Source: Burkholderiales bacterium (GTDB lineage Bacteria; Pseudomonadota; Gammaproteobacteria; Burkholderiales; Burkholderiaceae_C). From it: a stretch of 37,512 bases of DNA. Positions 1 through 11,600 of the stretch are shown here, piece after piece. Under the pieces are notes generated by a model. That model saw only the letters and a list, made by a program, of their open reading frames with translations. It did not search any database and had not been told where the DNA came from. A program made the position numbers and the translations under genes. The stretch spans positions 1-37,512 of the forward strand of contig JAGWTJ010000005.1 of NCBI GenBank assembly GCA_028869005.1, in the 5' to 3' direction. Numbering within the stretch: position 1 is the stretch's first letter; every line of letters begins with the position of its first letter.

Positions 1-2
1 GT

Positions 3-3000
3 CTTGCGCAGCAGGCGACGGCCGCCGAGCAGCCGGCGCTGGCACGTACCGCGAGCAGCGCGCTCGGCGCGCTGCGCGGTGCGAGCGACGATGTGCGCCG
101 ACGCGGCGCACGCGAGGATCTGGCGCGTACGCTGGCCGCCTTCGCCCCGGCCGTCGCGCCGTTGCCGCCACCGGCGCCGGCGGCGCCGGTGCGTGTCACG
201 CCGCCGGCGGCGCCCGGCGACACCGGCCTCGAAGACGACGCCGAGATGCGCGAGATCTTCATCGAGGAAGCGCGCGAAGTCGTCGGCGATGCCGGCGCCG
301 CGCTGCTGCGCCTGGCCGACGCGCCCGACAGTGCCGGCGACATGACCGTCGTGCGGCGCGCCTTCCACACGCTCAAGGGCAGTTCGCGCATGGTGGGTCT
401 GCGCGACTTCGGCGACGCCGCCTGGGCCTGCGAGCAGCTTTACAACGCGCGGCTGGCCGACCGGCCGCGCGCCGATCCTCCCCTGCGGCAACTCAGCACC
501 GAGGCGCTCGCCTATCTCGGCGCCTGGGTCGACGCGATCGAAGCCGGGCGCGACGACGGGCATCGCAGCGCCGCGGTGGTGCGCAGTGCCGATCTGTTGC
601 GGTTGGAAGACACGCTGCTGCCTATCACACCGGCGGCCCCGGCGGCACCGGCGCAGCCTGTCGCGCCGCCCGAGGAATCCGTCGCCCGGGCCGACGCGGT
701 GCCCGCAACGCCGGACGATGCGACGCTGCCGCCGTTGCGGCTCGAGCCGATCGAGGCCGCTGCGGCGCAGGAGGTGCCCGCAGAGCCCGCGCACACCGAG
801 CTTCCCGAACTCGTCGCGGACGTCGTCGACGAGTCGCCCGAGCCTGGCCCGCAGCCCGAGGTTGTGCCCGAGCTGGTGCCCGAGGGGGTGCCCGAGCTGG
901 TGCCCGAGTTGATCGACATGGTCGATCTCGCCGATCCGTCCGGCCTGGGCGAAACGCCTGCGGCGTCGCCCGACTTCGACGCCATCGAGCCGCTCGCCCT
1001 GCCCGAGGTGACGGAAGTCCCCGTGCCGCCGACCGAGGTGCCGGACAGTCTGGCCATGCCGGGCGAGTTGTCGCTGCCGGCGTGGTCCGAGTCTTCGGCG
1101 CTGCCCGAACTGGCCGAGCTTGCGCAATGGCCGGACCTGCCGGAGTTGCCGCAGCGGCTGGAGCCGTCGAGCGCGGTCGGCGCCGTGCCTGACGAGTTGG
1201 CGCACATCGACTTCGACTTCCTGCCCACAGCCGCGCCGGTCGCGGCGGATGCGGCGGATGCGGCGGATGCGAGGACCTTGACCGACGATGTCCCGCAGTT
1301 GCCGACCGCGGCCGACCTCGACTTCGGTTGGGCGGGTACCGCTCCCGAATCCGCAACGCAGGATGCGCTGCCGTCCGAAGTGAGCTTCGACCTCGATCTC
1401 GGCGCGCTCGAAGACGAGCCCGCAGCGGGTGCGGCGCAGGACGCCCCAGTGCCGGCGGTGTCCGAGTTGCCGCCACCCGAGGCGGACCACGCGGGCGTCG
1501 ATCTGCCGCTGGCGCTGGCGCCCGCGTTGCCCGAACCGCCGCGCAGCGCACATCTACACCTGCCGGCGCCGGCCTTCGAGCTCGACATCGGGCTCGGCGA
1601 GCCCGCTGCGCCGCGCACCGAGCCGCTGCAGGCCGAGCTCGAAGGCGTCGCGCCGGACGCAGCGGGCGCCGCCGATGCCACCGACGCCACGCCTGAGCCG
1701 GACGACAGCGCCGCCGCGACCTTCGAGGACGAGCAGGTCAAGGCCATCGGACCGCTGCGCATCGCGATCCCGCTCTTCAACATCTACCTCAACGAGGCGG
1801 ACGAGCTTTCGCGGCGCCTGCTGTCCGAGATCGGCGAATGGGGCGTCGATGCGCTCCGGCATCCCGTTCCCGAGACCAGCGAAGCGTTGGCGCACAAGCT
1901 CGCCGGCAGCTCGGCGACCGTGGGCTATGCGGAGCTGTCGGCGCTGGCGCGCGCGCTCGAACACGCGCTCGGCCGCTCGCACGCCGTGGGCCACGGCCGC
2001 GAAGGCGAGGCCGAGCTGTTCGGCGACTGCGCCGAGGAGATCCGGCGCCTGCTGCACCAGTTTGCGGCCGGTTTCCTGCGCCCGGCACCGGAGCTGCTGC
2101 TCGAGCGCCTGGCCGATCACGAACGCTGGCCGGACGCGCCTGCGGCGGCCGAGGCGCCGTCGTCGGGCCTGGGCGACTTGTCGGCCGCGGTGCCGCTCGC
2201 CGCCACCGTCTCGATGTCGGCGTTCACGCCGCTCGACGCCGCGTCGCAGGCCATGCCGGCGGCGCCGGCGGATGCCTTCGACGACGACCAGGACATCGAC
2301 GCCGTCGACGACGTGGACGCGGAGCTGTTCCCGATCTTCGAGGAGGAGGCGGGCGAGTTGCTGCCGCAGCTGCAGGCGCGGCTGCGCGAGTGGCACGACC
2401 ATCCGACGCACCGCGACGCCGGCACGGCGTGCATGCGCACGCTGCACACCTTCAAGGGCGGTGCCCGCCTGGCCGGCGCGATGCGCCTGGGCGAGATGGC
2501 GCACCGGCTGGAGACAGCCGTCGAACACCTGGCGGCGCGCGACAGCGTGGCCGCTGCGCAGATCGAGCCGCTGCTGATGCGCTGCGACGCGATGACCGGT
2601 GCGTTCGAGGCGCTGCGCGGCGGCGCTGCGCCGGTCGTGTCCGCCGCCGAGCACACCGCTGCGCGCGAGGTCGCGGCGGGCGTCGAACAGCTTGCCGAGG
2701 CCACCACCGAGCCGGCTTCCGAGGCGATTTCTGCGACGACTGGCGAAGCGGCTCCCGAAGTGCCTCCCCAGGAACCTGCCCAGGAGCGTGCCGCATCGGC
2801 CTCCGCATCCGCGGCCGCGGCCGTGCCGGCTGCTGCCCACGCCGCCACGACCATCGACTGGACTCGCTTCTCCGTCGCTGCCGCCCCACCCGAGCAGGCG
2901 GACGAGTCGCGCGCGGGCGCGGCGGGTGCCGCTGCCGCCGTGCGCGTGCGCGCCGGCGTGCTCGATCGCATGGTCAACCAGGCCGGCGAAGTGGCCATCA

Positions 3001-4760
3001 CGCGCGAGCGCATCGCCGCGGACATGAGGCAGCTGCAGGGATCGCTCGGCGAGCTCACCGACAGCCTCGAGCGCATGCGCCGGCAGTTGCGCGACATCGA
3101 ATTGCAGGCCGAGACGCAGATCGGCACGCGCATGGAGACCGCGCGCGCCGCCGGCCAGACCTTCGATCCGCTCGAGATGGACCGCTTCACGCGCTTCCAG
3201 GAGCTCACGCGCTTCATGGCCGAGTCGGTGAACGACGTCGCCACCTTGCAGCGCAGTCTGCAGCGCACGGTGCAGAGCACCGAAGACGAGCTGGCCGCGC
3301 AGGCGCGGCTCACGCGCGATCTGCAGGACGATCTGCTGCGCACGCGCATGGTCGAATTCGAGAGCCTGGCCGAGCGCCTGTACCGCACCGTGCGCCAGGC
3401 GGCCAAGGAGACCGGCAAGCAGGTGCGGCTGGACATCGTCGGCGGTGCCATCGAGATCGACCGTGGCGTGCTCGAGCGCATGGTCGGCTCGTTCGAGCAC
3501 CTGCTGCGCAACAGTGTCGCGCACGGCATCGAGCCGCCCGAGGCGCGGCAGGCCGCCGGCAAGGACGCCAGCGGCCGCATCCAGGTCAGCGTGGCGCAAA
3601 GCGGCAACGAGGTTGCGGTCGAGTTCGCCGACGACGGCGCCGGCTTCGACTATGAGCGCATCCGTGCGCGCGCCGTCGAGCGCGGCCTGCTCGCGCACGC
3701 CGAACCCGGCGCGGCGGAGCTCGCGCAACTGCTGTTCCAACCGGGCTTCAGCACCGCCGACACGGTGACGGGGCTGGCCGGCCGCGGCGTCGGCCTGGAC
3801 GTCGTGCGCGCCGAGATCGACGCCATGGGTGGCCGCATCGAGACCGCCAGCGAACGCGGCGCGGGCACGCGCTTTCGGCTGCTGATGCCGCTCACCACCG
3901 CCGTCACGCAGGTGGTGATGCTGCGCAGCGGCGCGCGCGCCGTGGCCGTGCCGTCGACGCTCGTCGAGACCGTGCGCCGGGTCACGCTGGCCGAGACCGA
4001 ACGCGCCTATGCCACGGGAGTGCTCGAGCATGGCGGCGAGCCGGTGCCGTTCTTCTGGCTGGCCGCGCTGCTGCATGCCGGCACGCGCGGCGAGATCGCC
4101 GGGCGTGCGCAGACGGTGGTGGTCGTGCGATCGGCGGCGCAGCGCGTCGCGGTGCACGTCGACGAGGTGCTAGGCAACCAGGAAGTGGTGGTCAAGAACG
4201 TCGGGCCGCAGCTCGCGCGCCTGCCGGGTCTGGCCGGCGTGACGCTGCTGCCCTCGGGCGCGGTGGCGCTGATCTACAACCCGGTCGCGCTGGCCACGCT
4301 GTATGCCGACGGCGCACGCCGGCTGATGCGGCAGAGCGCGGCGACGCCGCAACCGGCGGCCGCTGCGGTGCTCGAGCGCGAGGCGCCGCTCGTGCTGGTG
4401 GTCGACGACTCGCTTACCGTGCGCCGCGTCACGCAGCGCCTGCTGCTGCGCGAGGGCTATCGCGTCGTCACCGCCAAGGACGGCCTGGAGGCACTCCAGC
4501 GCCTCGCCGAAGAGCGCCCCGCGGTGCTGCTGTCGGACATCGAGATGCCGCGCATGGACGGCTTCGATCTGCTGCGCAACGTGCGCGCCGACGAGCGCCT
4601 GGCCGGGCTGCCGACCATCATGATCACCTCGCGCACCGCGCAGAAGCACCGCGACTTCGCTGCCGAGCTGGGTGCGGACCATTATCTCGGCAAGCCGTAT
4701 GCCGAAGAGGAACTGCTGGCGCTGGTGGCGCGCTACGCCGGCGCCGATATCACTGCCTAA
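3..4760 (+). CDS. pilL: PilL/ChpA-type hybrid histidine kinase (multi-Hpt CheA-CheW-REC), 5' truncated
   Basis: This is the 3' part of a giant CheA-like kinase of the type that controls type IV pilus twitching. The frame is open to the left edge, so the GTG at 93 in the ORF track is not the real start. Numbering from that GTG, three Hpt-like phosphotransfer sites are visible: AFHTLKGSS (His about 92), AHKLAGSS (about 601) and LHTFKGGAR (about 785). They are separated by long Ala/Pro/Glu linkers. A CheA dimerisation helix follows (NQAGEVAITRERI), then an ATPase with N box LLRNSVAHGIEPPEAR (about 1137) and GRGVGLDVV, a CheW-like domain, and a C-terminal receiver (VVDDSLTVRR, phospho-acceptor Asp about 1482 in SDIEMPRMDGFD, Lys in GKPY). 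ChpA/PilL proteins of pseudomonads have the same architecture. The pilGHIJ genes would be expected upstream, outside the window. The assignment to pilus control rather than another Che-like pathway is inference; the domain content is clear. Confidence 0.9.
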   Translation, partial: LAQQATAAEQPALARTASSALGALRGASDDVRRRGAREDLARTLAAFAPAVAPLPPPAPAAPVRVTPPAAPGDTGLEDDAEMREIFIEEAREVVGDAGAALLRLADAPDSAGDMTVVRRAFHTLKGSSRMVGLRDFGDAAWACEQLYNARLADRPRADPPLRQLSTEALAYLGAWVDAIEAGRDDGHRSAAVVRSADLLRLEDTLLPITPAAPAAPAQPVAPPEESVARADAVPATPDDATLPPLRLEPIEAAAAQEVPAEPAHTELPELVADVVDESPEPGPQPEVVPELVPEGVPELVPELIDMVDLADPSGLGETPAASPDFDAIEPLALPEVTEVPVPPTEVPDSLAMPGELSLPAWSESSALPELAELAQWPDLPELPQRLEPSSAVGAVPDELAHIDFDFLPTAAPVAADAADAADARTLTDDVPQLPTAADLDFGWAGTAPESATQDALPSEVSFDLDLGALEDEPAAGAAQDAPVPAVSELPPPEADHAGVDLPLALAPALPEPPRSAHLHLPAPAFELDIGLGEPAAPRTEPLQAELEGVAPDAAGAADATDATPEPDDSAAATFEDEQVKAIGPLRIAIPLFNIYLNEADELSRRLLSEIGEWGVDALRHPVPETSEALAHKLAGSSATVGYAELSALARALEHALGRSHAVGHGREGEAELFGDCAEEIRRLLHQFAAGFLRPAPELLLERLADHERWPDAPAAAEAPSSGLGDLSAAVPLAATVSMSAFTPLDAASQAMPAAPADAFDDDQDIDAVDDVDAELFPIFEEEAGELLPQLQARLREWHDHPTHRDAGTACMRTLHTFKGGARLAGAMRLGEMAHRLETAVEHLAARDSVAAAQIEPLLMRCDAMTGAFEALRGGAAPVVSAAEHTAAREVAAGVEQLAEATTEPASEAISATTGEAAPEVPPQEPAQERAASASASAAAAVPAAAHAATTIDWTRFSVAAAPPEQADESRAGAAGAAAAVRVRAGVLDRMVNQAGEVAITRERIAADMRQLQGSLGELTDSLERMRRQLRDIELQAETQIGTRMETARAAGQTFDPLEMDRFTRFQELTRFMAESVNDVATLQRSLQRTVQSTEDELAAQARLTRDLQDDLLRTRMVEFESLAERLYRTVRQAAKETGKQVRLDIVGGAIEIDRGVLERMVGSFEHLLRNSVAHGIEPPEARQAAGKDASGRIQVSVAQSGNEVAVEFADDGAGFDYERIRARAVERGLLAHAEPGAAELAQLLFQPGFSTADTVTGLAGRGVGLDVVRAEIDAMGGRIETASERGAGTRFRLLMPLTTAVTQVVMLRSGARAVAVPSTLVETVRRVTLAETERAYATGVLEHGGEPVPFFWLAALLHAGTRGEIAGRAQTVVVVRSAAQRVAVHVDEVLGNQEVVVKNVGPQLARLPGLAGVTLLPSGAVALIYNPVALATLYADGARRLMRQSAATPQPAAAAVLEREAPLVLVVDDSLTVRRVTQRLLLREGYRVVTAKDGLEALQRLAEERPAVLLSDIEMPRMDGFDLLRNVRADERLAGLPTIMITSRTAQKHRDFAAELGADHYLGKPYAEEELLALVARYAGADITA
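864..911 (+). repeat. Four tandem 12-bp repeats inside pilL linker
   Basis: Four adjacent copies of GTGCCCGAGCTG (copies two and four diverge slightly) encode a VPEL/VPEG run in the acidic, Pro-rich linker between Hpt domains. The repeat is in frame, so copy-number change would only lengthen or shorten the linker. Confidence 0.8.
1242..1268 (+). repeat. Three tandem 9-bp repeats inside pilL linker
   Basis: Three exact copies of GCGGCGGAT encode AADAADAAD in the same inter-Hpt linker. Being in frame, it is another potential slippage site that would change linker length only. Confidence 0.85.
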
Positions 4761-4816
4761 CAGGTTGTTGAAACACCGGATGGGGGTCGACCCCTATCCG
4801 GTATTTCAACAGCCTG
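4761..4816. repeat. 56-nt near-perfect palindrome after pilL (terminator or dispersed palindromic element)
   Basis: The sequence starts one base after the pilL stop. Arms of 28 nt (CAGGTTGTTGAAA ... TTTCAACAGCCTG) pair with one true mismatch and two G-T wobbles, closing on GGGGTCGACCCC at the centre. There is no downstream T tract, so a classic intrinsic terminator is not certain. The ends, with TAA/CTAA just outside, look like the short inverted repeats seen in dispersed palindromic units. It separates pilL from the diguanylate cyclase gene. Confidence 0.7.
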
Positions 4817-4898
4817 CTAAAGCGACGGGGAAGTTGCCCGATCAGCCCGCCCCATGCCGGGCGGCCCGTAACGAATCGACGACGAAACCCGGCCGAAG

Positions 4899-5924
4899 AT
4901 GTCGCAGCTCGTGGAACAGATCGCGGAGCTCACCGCCTTCCGCGATCGCGATGCGCTCGACTTCAGCCTCGCCATGGCGCTGAAGGATCTGCTGCGCCCC
5001 GAGGCTATCCTCGTCCATCGTCTGGTGGGCGAAACCGGCCGCCAGCACTGGCTGCTGCGGGCCCGCGTCGGCGGCGCCGAGGGCGCGCCGACGGCCGATT
5101 CGCTGTGGACGGAGCTGGAGCAGCTGCCGGCGCTGGCCGCGCTGCCGCACCACGCGCAGTGTGTGCAGGACAACCGCACGGTAGGCGTGGACGGCATGCC
5201 CGCGGCGACGCTGTTCCCGATCGCCAACGAGCGCGAGGCGCTGGGCGTGCTCGAAGTGCGGTCCGGGCAGCCGCTAGACGCCGATGCCAGGCACCTGGTC
5301 TGCAGCATCCTGCGCATCTACCGCAACTTCCAGGGGCTGCTCGACTACAGCGAGCGCGATACGCTCACCGGGCTGCTCAATCGCAAGACCTTCGACGAAT
5401 GCTTCCTGCGTGCCGCCGCATGCGTGCGCGAGTCCGGCGCCATCGCGCCCGACACGCGGCGCACATCGGCGGCCGGCACGGCCTGGCTGGGCATCGTCGA
5501 CATCGACTTCTTCAAGCGCGTCAACGACAGCTTCGGCCATCTCATCGGCGACGAGGTCTTGCTGCTGCTGTCGCGCCTGATGCGCGCCACGTTCCGTCAC
5601 CACGACCTGCTGTTTCGCTTCGGCGGCGAGGAGTTCGTGGTGCTGATGCGCTGTGCCGGCGCGGCCGATGCGCACGCCGCGCTCGAGCGCCTGCGCCTCG
5701 CGGTCGAGCACCATGTCTTTCCGCGTGTCGGCCACATCCACGTCAGCATCGGCGTGGCCCGGATGCGGGCCGGCGACGCGCCCACGGCCTGCTTCGAGCG
5801 CGCCGACAAGGCGGTCTACTTCGCCAAGCAGAACGGGCGCAACCGGCTGTGCGACCACGACGAACTGGTGGCCCGGGGACTGCTGGCCGATGAGTCGCGC
5901 TCGGGTGACGTCGAGTTGTTCTGA
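4899..5924 (+). CDS. GGDEF-domain diguanylate cyclase
   Basis: The 341-aa soluble protein has an N-terminal sensory region of about 140 residues, possibly GAF-like (FPIANEREALGVLEV), followed by a GGDEF domain that makes cyclic di-GMP from two GTP. The domain opens with DTLTGLLNRKTF. Metal-binding DIDFFKRVNDSFGH and the signature GGEEF at residues 242-246 are intact. An RxxD product-inhibition site (RHHD, 233-236) lies exactly five residues before GGEEF, so the enzyme should be active and feedback-inhibited. No transmembrane segment is visible. It lies about 80 bp after the palindrome that follows pilL. Cyclic di-GMP and Chp signalling both steer surface attachment, so a functional link is plausible but inferred. 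The ATG at 4899 was chosen because the sensory domain begins there; its ribosome binding site is weak. Confidence 0.92.
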   Translation: MSQLVEQIAELTAFRDRDALDFSLAMALKDLLRPEAILVHRLVGETGRQHWLLRARVGGAEGAPTADSLWTELEQLPALAALPHHAQCVQDNRTVGVDGMPAATLFPIANEREALGVLEVRSGQPLDADARHLVCSILRIYRNFQGLLDYSERDTLTGLLNRKTFDECFLRAAACVRESGAIAPDTRRTSAAGTAWLGIVDIDFFKRVNDSFGHLIGDEVLLLLSRLMRATFRHHDLLFRFGGEEFVVLMRCAGAADAHAALERLRLAVEHHVFPRVGHIHVSIGVARMRAGDAPTACFERADKAVYFAKQNGRNRLCDHDELVARGLLADESRSGDVELF

Positions 5925-5978
5925 CGCCACGCCGCGCGGACTCGCTGCGGCATGATGCGCGACCTCCCGGGAAAGACG

Positions 5979-6545
5979 ATGAGCACGCACGACCGCGACC
6001 ACCGCTACCACCCGTTGTCCATCGCCACGCACTGGTTGACGCTGACGCTGCTCGTCGCCGCCTATGCGCTGATCGAGTTGCGCGACCTCTACCCCAAGGG
6101 CAGCGCGCCGCGCGAGGCGATGAAGACCTGGCACTACATGCTGGGCCTGACGGTGTTCGCCCTGGTGTTTCTGCGGCTGGCGCTGCGGCTGTTGTTCCGC
6201 GCGCCGCCGATCGCGCCGCTGCCGCCGGCCTGGCAGCTGCGGCTGGCCGCGGCGATGCACGTCACGCTGTACCTGTTCCTGATCGTGATGCCGTTGCTCG
6301 GCTGGCTCACGCTGAGCGCCAAGGGCCAGGTGGTGCCGTTCTTCGGGTTCGAGCTGCCGCACCTGCTGGCGCCGGACAAGCCGCTCGGGCGCAAGCTCGA
6401 GGACATCCACGAGACCATCGGCAACATCGGCTACTTCCTGATCGGATTGCACGCTGCCGCCGGGTTGTTCCACCACTACCTGACGCGCGACGACACGCTG
6501 CAGCGCATGTGGCCCTGGCGGCTGCGCGCCCGGCGCGCCGGCTGA
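5979..6545 (+). CDS. Cytochrome b561 family membrane protein
   Basis: The 188-aa integral membrane protein has four predicted helices and conserved histidines for two b-type hemes: His18 in YHPLSIATHW, WHYMLGL, AMHVTLYL and GLHAAAGLFHHYL. Bacterial cytochrome b561 proteins of this size pass electrons from the quinone pool, and some (CybB type) act as superoxide:quinone oxidoreductases; the exact partner here is unknown. The ORF track starts at 5952, but the ATG at 5979 sits behind GGGAAAG at suitable spacing and begins the conserved N-terminus, so it is preferred. The gene converges on the histidine kinase gene at 6597 with a 51-bp gap in which I see no convincing terminator. Confidence 0.88.
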   Translation: MSTHDRDHRYHPLSIATHWLTLTLLVAAYALIELRDLYPKGSAPREAMKTWHYMLGLTVFALVFLRLALRLLFRAPPIAPLPPAWQLRLAAAMHVTLYLFLIVMPLLGWLTLSAKGQVVPFFGFELPHLLAPDKPLGRKLEDIHETIGNIGYFLIGLHAAAGLFHHYLTRDDTLQRMWPWRLRARRAG

Positions 6546-6596
6546 CGCGCGGCGGCCCATGCGGCACGGCGCCTCGCTCCCGATGACGGCACAGGC

Positions 6597-7957
<1,361 letters not shown>

Positions 7958-7982
<25 letters not shown>

Positions 7983-8623
7983 CCCACCCCCCGCACGTTG
8001 CGGATCGCGTCGCTGCCGAGCTTGCGCCGCAGCGCGTGGATCAGGTATTCGACGGCATTGCTCTCGACTTCGTCGCCGAAGCCGTAGATGCGGTCTTCGA
8101 GCTCGGCGCGCGACAGGATCGCTCCCGGGCGCAGCAGCAGCGCCTGCAGCAGCGCGAACTCGCGCTGCGACAGCCGCACCGGCGTCGCGCCCTCGACGCT
8201 CGCCTCGTGCGTGGCCGGGTCGAGCGCGAGCACGCCGTTGCCCAGCAGCGGCGCCGCGCTGCCGCCCTTGCGGCGCAGCACGGCGCGCATGCGCGCCAGC
8301 AGCTCGGCCATCTCGAAGGGCTTGACGAGGTAGTCGTCGGCGCCGCCGTCGAGCCCCTGCAGCCGGTCGTCGAGCGCGTCGCGCGCGGTGACGACGAGCA
8401 GCGGCACCGCGTCGGCGCGCGCGCGCAGCACGCCCAGCACCTCGCGGCCGTCGCGGCCGGGCAGTCCGAGGTCGAGCAGCACCAGGTCGTAGTGCTGCAG
8501 CGCCAGCGTCTCGAGCGCGGTCTGGCCGTTGCGCAGCCAGTCGACGGCATAGGCCGCGTCCTTCAGCGCGTCGTGCATCGCCTGGCCGATCATCGGGTCG
8601 TCCTCGACCAGCAGCACGCGCAT
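7958..8623 (-). CDS. OmpR-family response regulator (QseB/PmrA-like)
   Basis: The 221-aa protein has an N-terminal receiver with acidic pair E7-D8-D9, phospho-acceptor Asp51 in LVLLDLGLPG and the conserved Lys in LVKPF. A C-terminal winged-helix DNA-binding domain follows (RLSQREFALLQALLLRPG ... VEYLIHALRRKLG ... VRGVGWM). It pairs with the kinase encoded immediately downstream. A good AAAGGAA ribosome binding site precedes the ATG, and only 40 bp separate it from the RND permease gene, so it is likely co-transcribed with the pump it may regulate. The shared box upstream of the COG4705 and PepSY genes is a candidate target (inference). Confidence 0.94.
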
Positions 8624-8663
8624 CGTGGGGTTCCTTTCGCGGCAGCGGCGTCGTCGGGCGTCG

Positions 8664-11600
8664 CTAGGCGTTGCGCCGGGGCCGGGCGCGGTGCAGCAGG
8701 TCGAACAGCACCGGCATCACGAGCAGCACCAGCGGCAGCTGCACCGCCAGCCCCGAGATGATCGCCACCGCCAGCGGCTGCTGCATCTGCGCGCCCTGGC
8801 CGAGCGCGAAGGCCAGCGGCAGCAGCGTCAGGATGGCGGCGATGGTGGTCATCGCGATCGGCCGCATGCGGTTGACGCCGGCCTCGATCAGCGAACTGCG
8901 CCACGACGCGCTGCGCGCCAGTTCCTGCTGCTCGGAGAAGTAGAAGATGGCGACCTCGGTCACGATGCCGATGATCATCGTCATGCCCATCATCGCGGTG
9001 ATGTTCAGTTCGATCGCGCTTGCCCACAGGCCGGCGAACACGGCCGACACCGCGAGCAGCGCGGTCGCCAGTATCGCCGCCGCCAGACGCATGCTCTCGT
9101 ACATGAACAGCAGCAGGAAGAACACGAGCGCGGTGGCCGCGGCGAAAACCATCGCCATGCCGCGAAAGGCGATCTGCTGCTGGCGGTACAGGCCGCCCAG
9201 CTCGTAGTAGGCGCCGGCGCCGAGCAGCCCGGGCTCGTTCAGCGCGGCCTTGACGTCGCGCACCGTCGAGCCCAGGTCGCGGCCCTCGATGCGTGCGGTG
9301 ACGGCGATCATCTGCTGCAGGTTCTCGCGGCGGATTTGCGGCTCGCCGCTGACGCGCTCGAAGCGGGCCACCCGGTTCAAGGGAAACAGATGCCCGTCCG
9401 GTGCGCGCAGCCGCAGTCGCGCCAGGTCGTCCTCGCTGCGGCGCAGCGCCGCCGGCACGCCGACGCGCACGCCGATCGTCTTCAGGTCGGTCGTCAGCTG
9501 CGTTGCGACGCTGCCGCCGAGATAGGTGCCGAGGGCCCGCGTCACGGCGTCGGGGTCCATGCCTTCCAACGCGGCCTTGACGCGATCGACGTGGATCAGC
9601 AGCGCATCGCCGGCCGGGTCGATGCCGTCGCGCACGTCGACGATGCCGCCGACCGCGGCGATGCGCGTCGCCACCTTGCGCGCCAGCGCCGGCAGCCGCG
9701 CCGGATCGTCGGCGTAGATCTTCACGTCCACCGGCTGCGGCACCGCGGTCAGGTCGCCGATCAGGTCCTCCATCAGTTGTGCCATCTCGACCGACAGGCC
9801 GGGCACGTCACGCTCGATGCGCGCGCGCAGGTCCGACATCACCTCGGCCACCGGCCGCCGCGGCCCGCTCTCGAGGCGGATGAAGAAGTCGCCCTGGTTG
9901 GCTTCGGTGACGCCGCCGCCGAGCTGCGTGCCGGTGCGGCGCGAATAGGTGTCGACCTCGGGCGTGGCGCGCACGATGGCTTCGACCTGGCGCAGCAGCC
10001 GGTCGGTCTCGCCGAGCGCGGTGCCCGGCGCGCTGCGGTAGTCGAGCACGAAGCCGCCTTCGTCCATCGCCGGCATGAAGCCCGAGCCGATGTGCGAGAA
10101 GGCGTAGCCGCCGAGCGCGAGCAGGGCGGCGGCGCCGGCCAGCGCCACCGTCGGGTGGTCGAGCAGCCGGCCGAGCAGGCTGCGGTAGCGCGTGTGCACC
10201 CATTGCTGCAGCCGGCCGTCGTCGCTGCGACGCGCATCCCTCTCGCCGAGGAAGCGGTCGGCCAGGATCGGCACCGCGAGCCAGGTGATGACGAACGAGA
10301 TCAGCAGCCCCGAGGCCATCGTCACCGACAGCGCCTTGAAGAAGGCGCCGGTCACGCCGGACAGGAAGGCCAGCGGCAGGAAGATGACGACGGTCGACGC
10401 GCTCGAGCCGACCAGCGGCCTGAAGAATTCGAGCGCCGCGGTCGTCACGCGATGCCGCAGCGCCCCGTGCGCACCGCGCAGCCGCCGCATGATGTGCTCG
10501 AGCATGACGATGGCGTCGTCGATGATCAGTCCGACCGCGGCCGCCATGCCGCCCAGCGTCATGATGTTGAAGCTCATGCCGAGCGCGTACAACAGCACGA
10601 CGGTGGCGGCGAGCACGGTGGGCACGACGCAGATGGCGATCAGCGTGACCTTGGCGCTGCGCAGGAACACCAGCAGCACGAGCGCGGCCAGCGCGACGCC
10701 GATCAGGATGGCGTCGCGCACGCTGGCCGCCGACGCGGTGACGAGCTCGCTCTGGTCGTACCAGTTGGCGACCGTCACGCCGGCCGGCAGCTGCGCGCGC
10801 ATGGCGGCCAGCCGCTGCTTGACGTCGCGCGCGATGCGCACGCTGTTGCCGCCCGGCTGCTGGTAGATCGACAGCAGCACCGCGTTGCGGCCGTCGGCGG
10901 TGACGCGGGTCCATTGCGGCGCGCTGGCGTCGTCGACGCTGGCCACGTCTTCCAGGCGCACCACGCCGGCCGGCCCGGTGCGCAGCACCGACTGCCGGAT
11001 CTGCGCGGCGTCCTGCAGCTGCGCGTCGGAGACGACGAGGTCGAGCTTGTAGCGATCCTCGAGACGGCCGACCGCGGCGAGCACGTTCTGCGCTGCCAGC
11101 GCCCGCACCACGTCGTCGAGCGACAGGTCGAGCGCGTGCAGCCGCGCCGGGTCGACGGCGACGCGCAGCTCCTCGATGGCACCGCCTTGCACCTGCACGC
11201 GCGCCACGCCGTCGACGCCCGACAGCAGCGGCCGCAGGCGCAGTTGCGCGAGGTCGCGCAGCGCGGTCGGCGACAGCGTCGGCGACGTCAGGCTGTAGGC
11301 GATGATCGGAAACACCGTCGGGTCCATGCGCTTGACGCCGAGCCGGGTGCCCGCGGGCAGCTGCGGCATGATCTGCGCGATCGCCGACTCGACCTGCAGC
11401 GTCGCGCTCGCCATGTCGGTGCCCCAGGCGAAGTCGATCGACACGTCGGCCGCGCCGCGGCTGGTGTTGGAGCGCAGGTCGCGCACGCCGGGAACGCGGC
11501 GCACGGCCTCCTCGACCGCGCGCGTGACCTGCATCTCCATCTGCCGAGCCGGCTGGTCGCCCGCCTCGAGCGACACCTGCACGCGCGGGAAATCGACGTT

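Noticed and set aside
1554-4157. 867-aa minus-strand ORF opposite pilL
   Set aside because: Low-complexity Arg/Gly/His composition with no motif; it is a shadow of the well-supported CheA-like gene.
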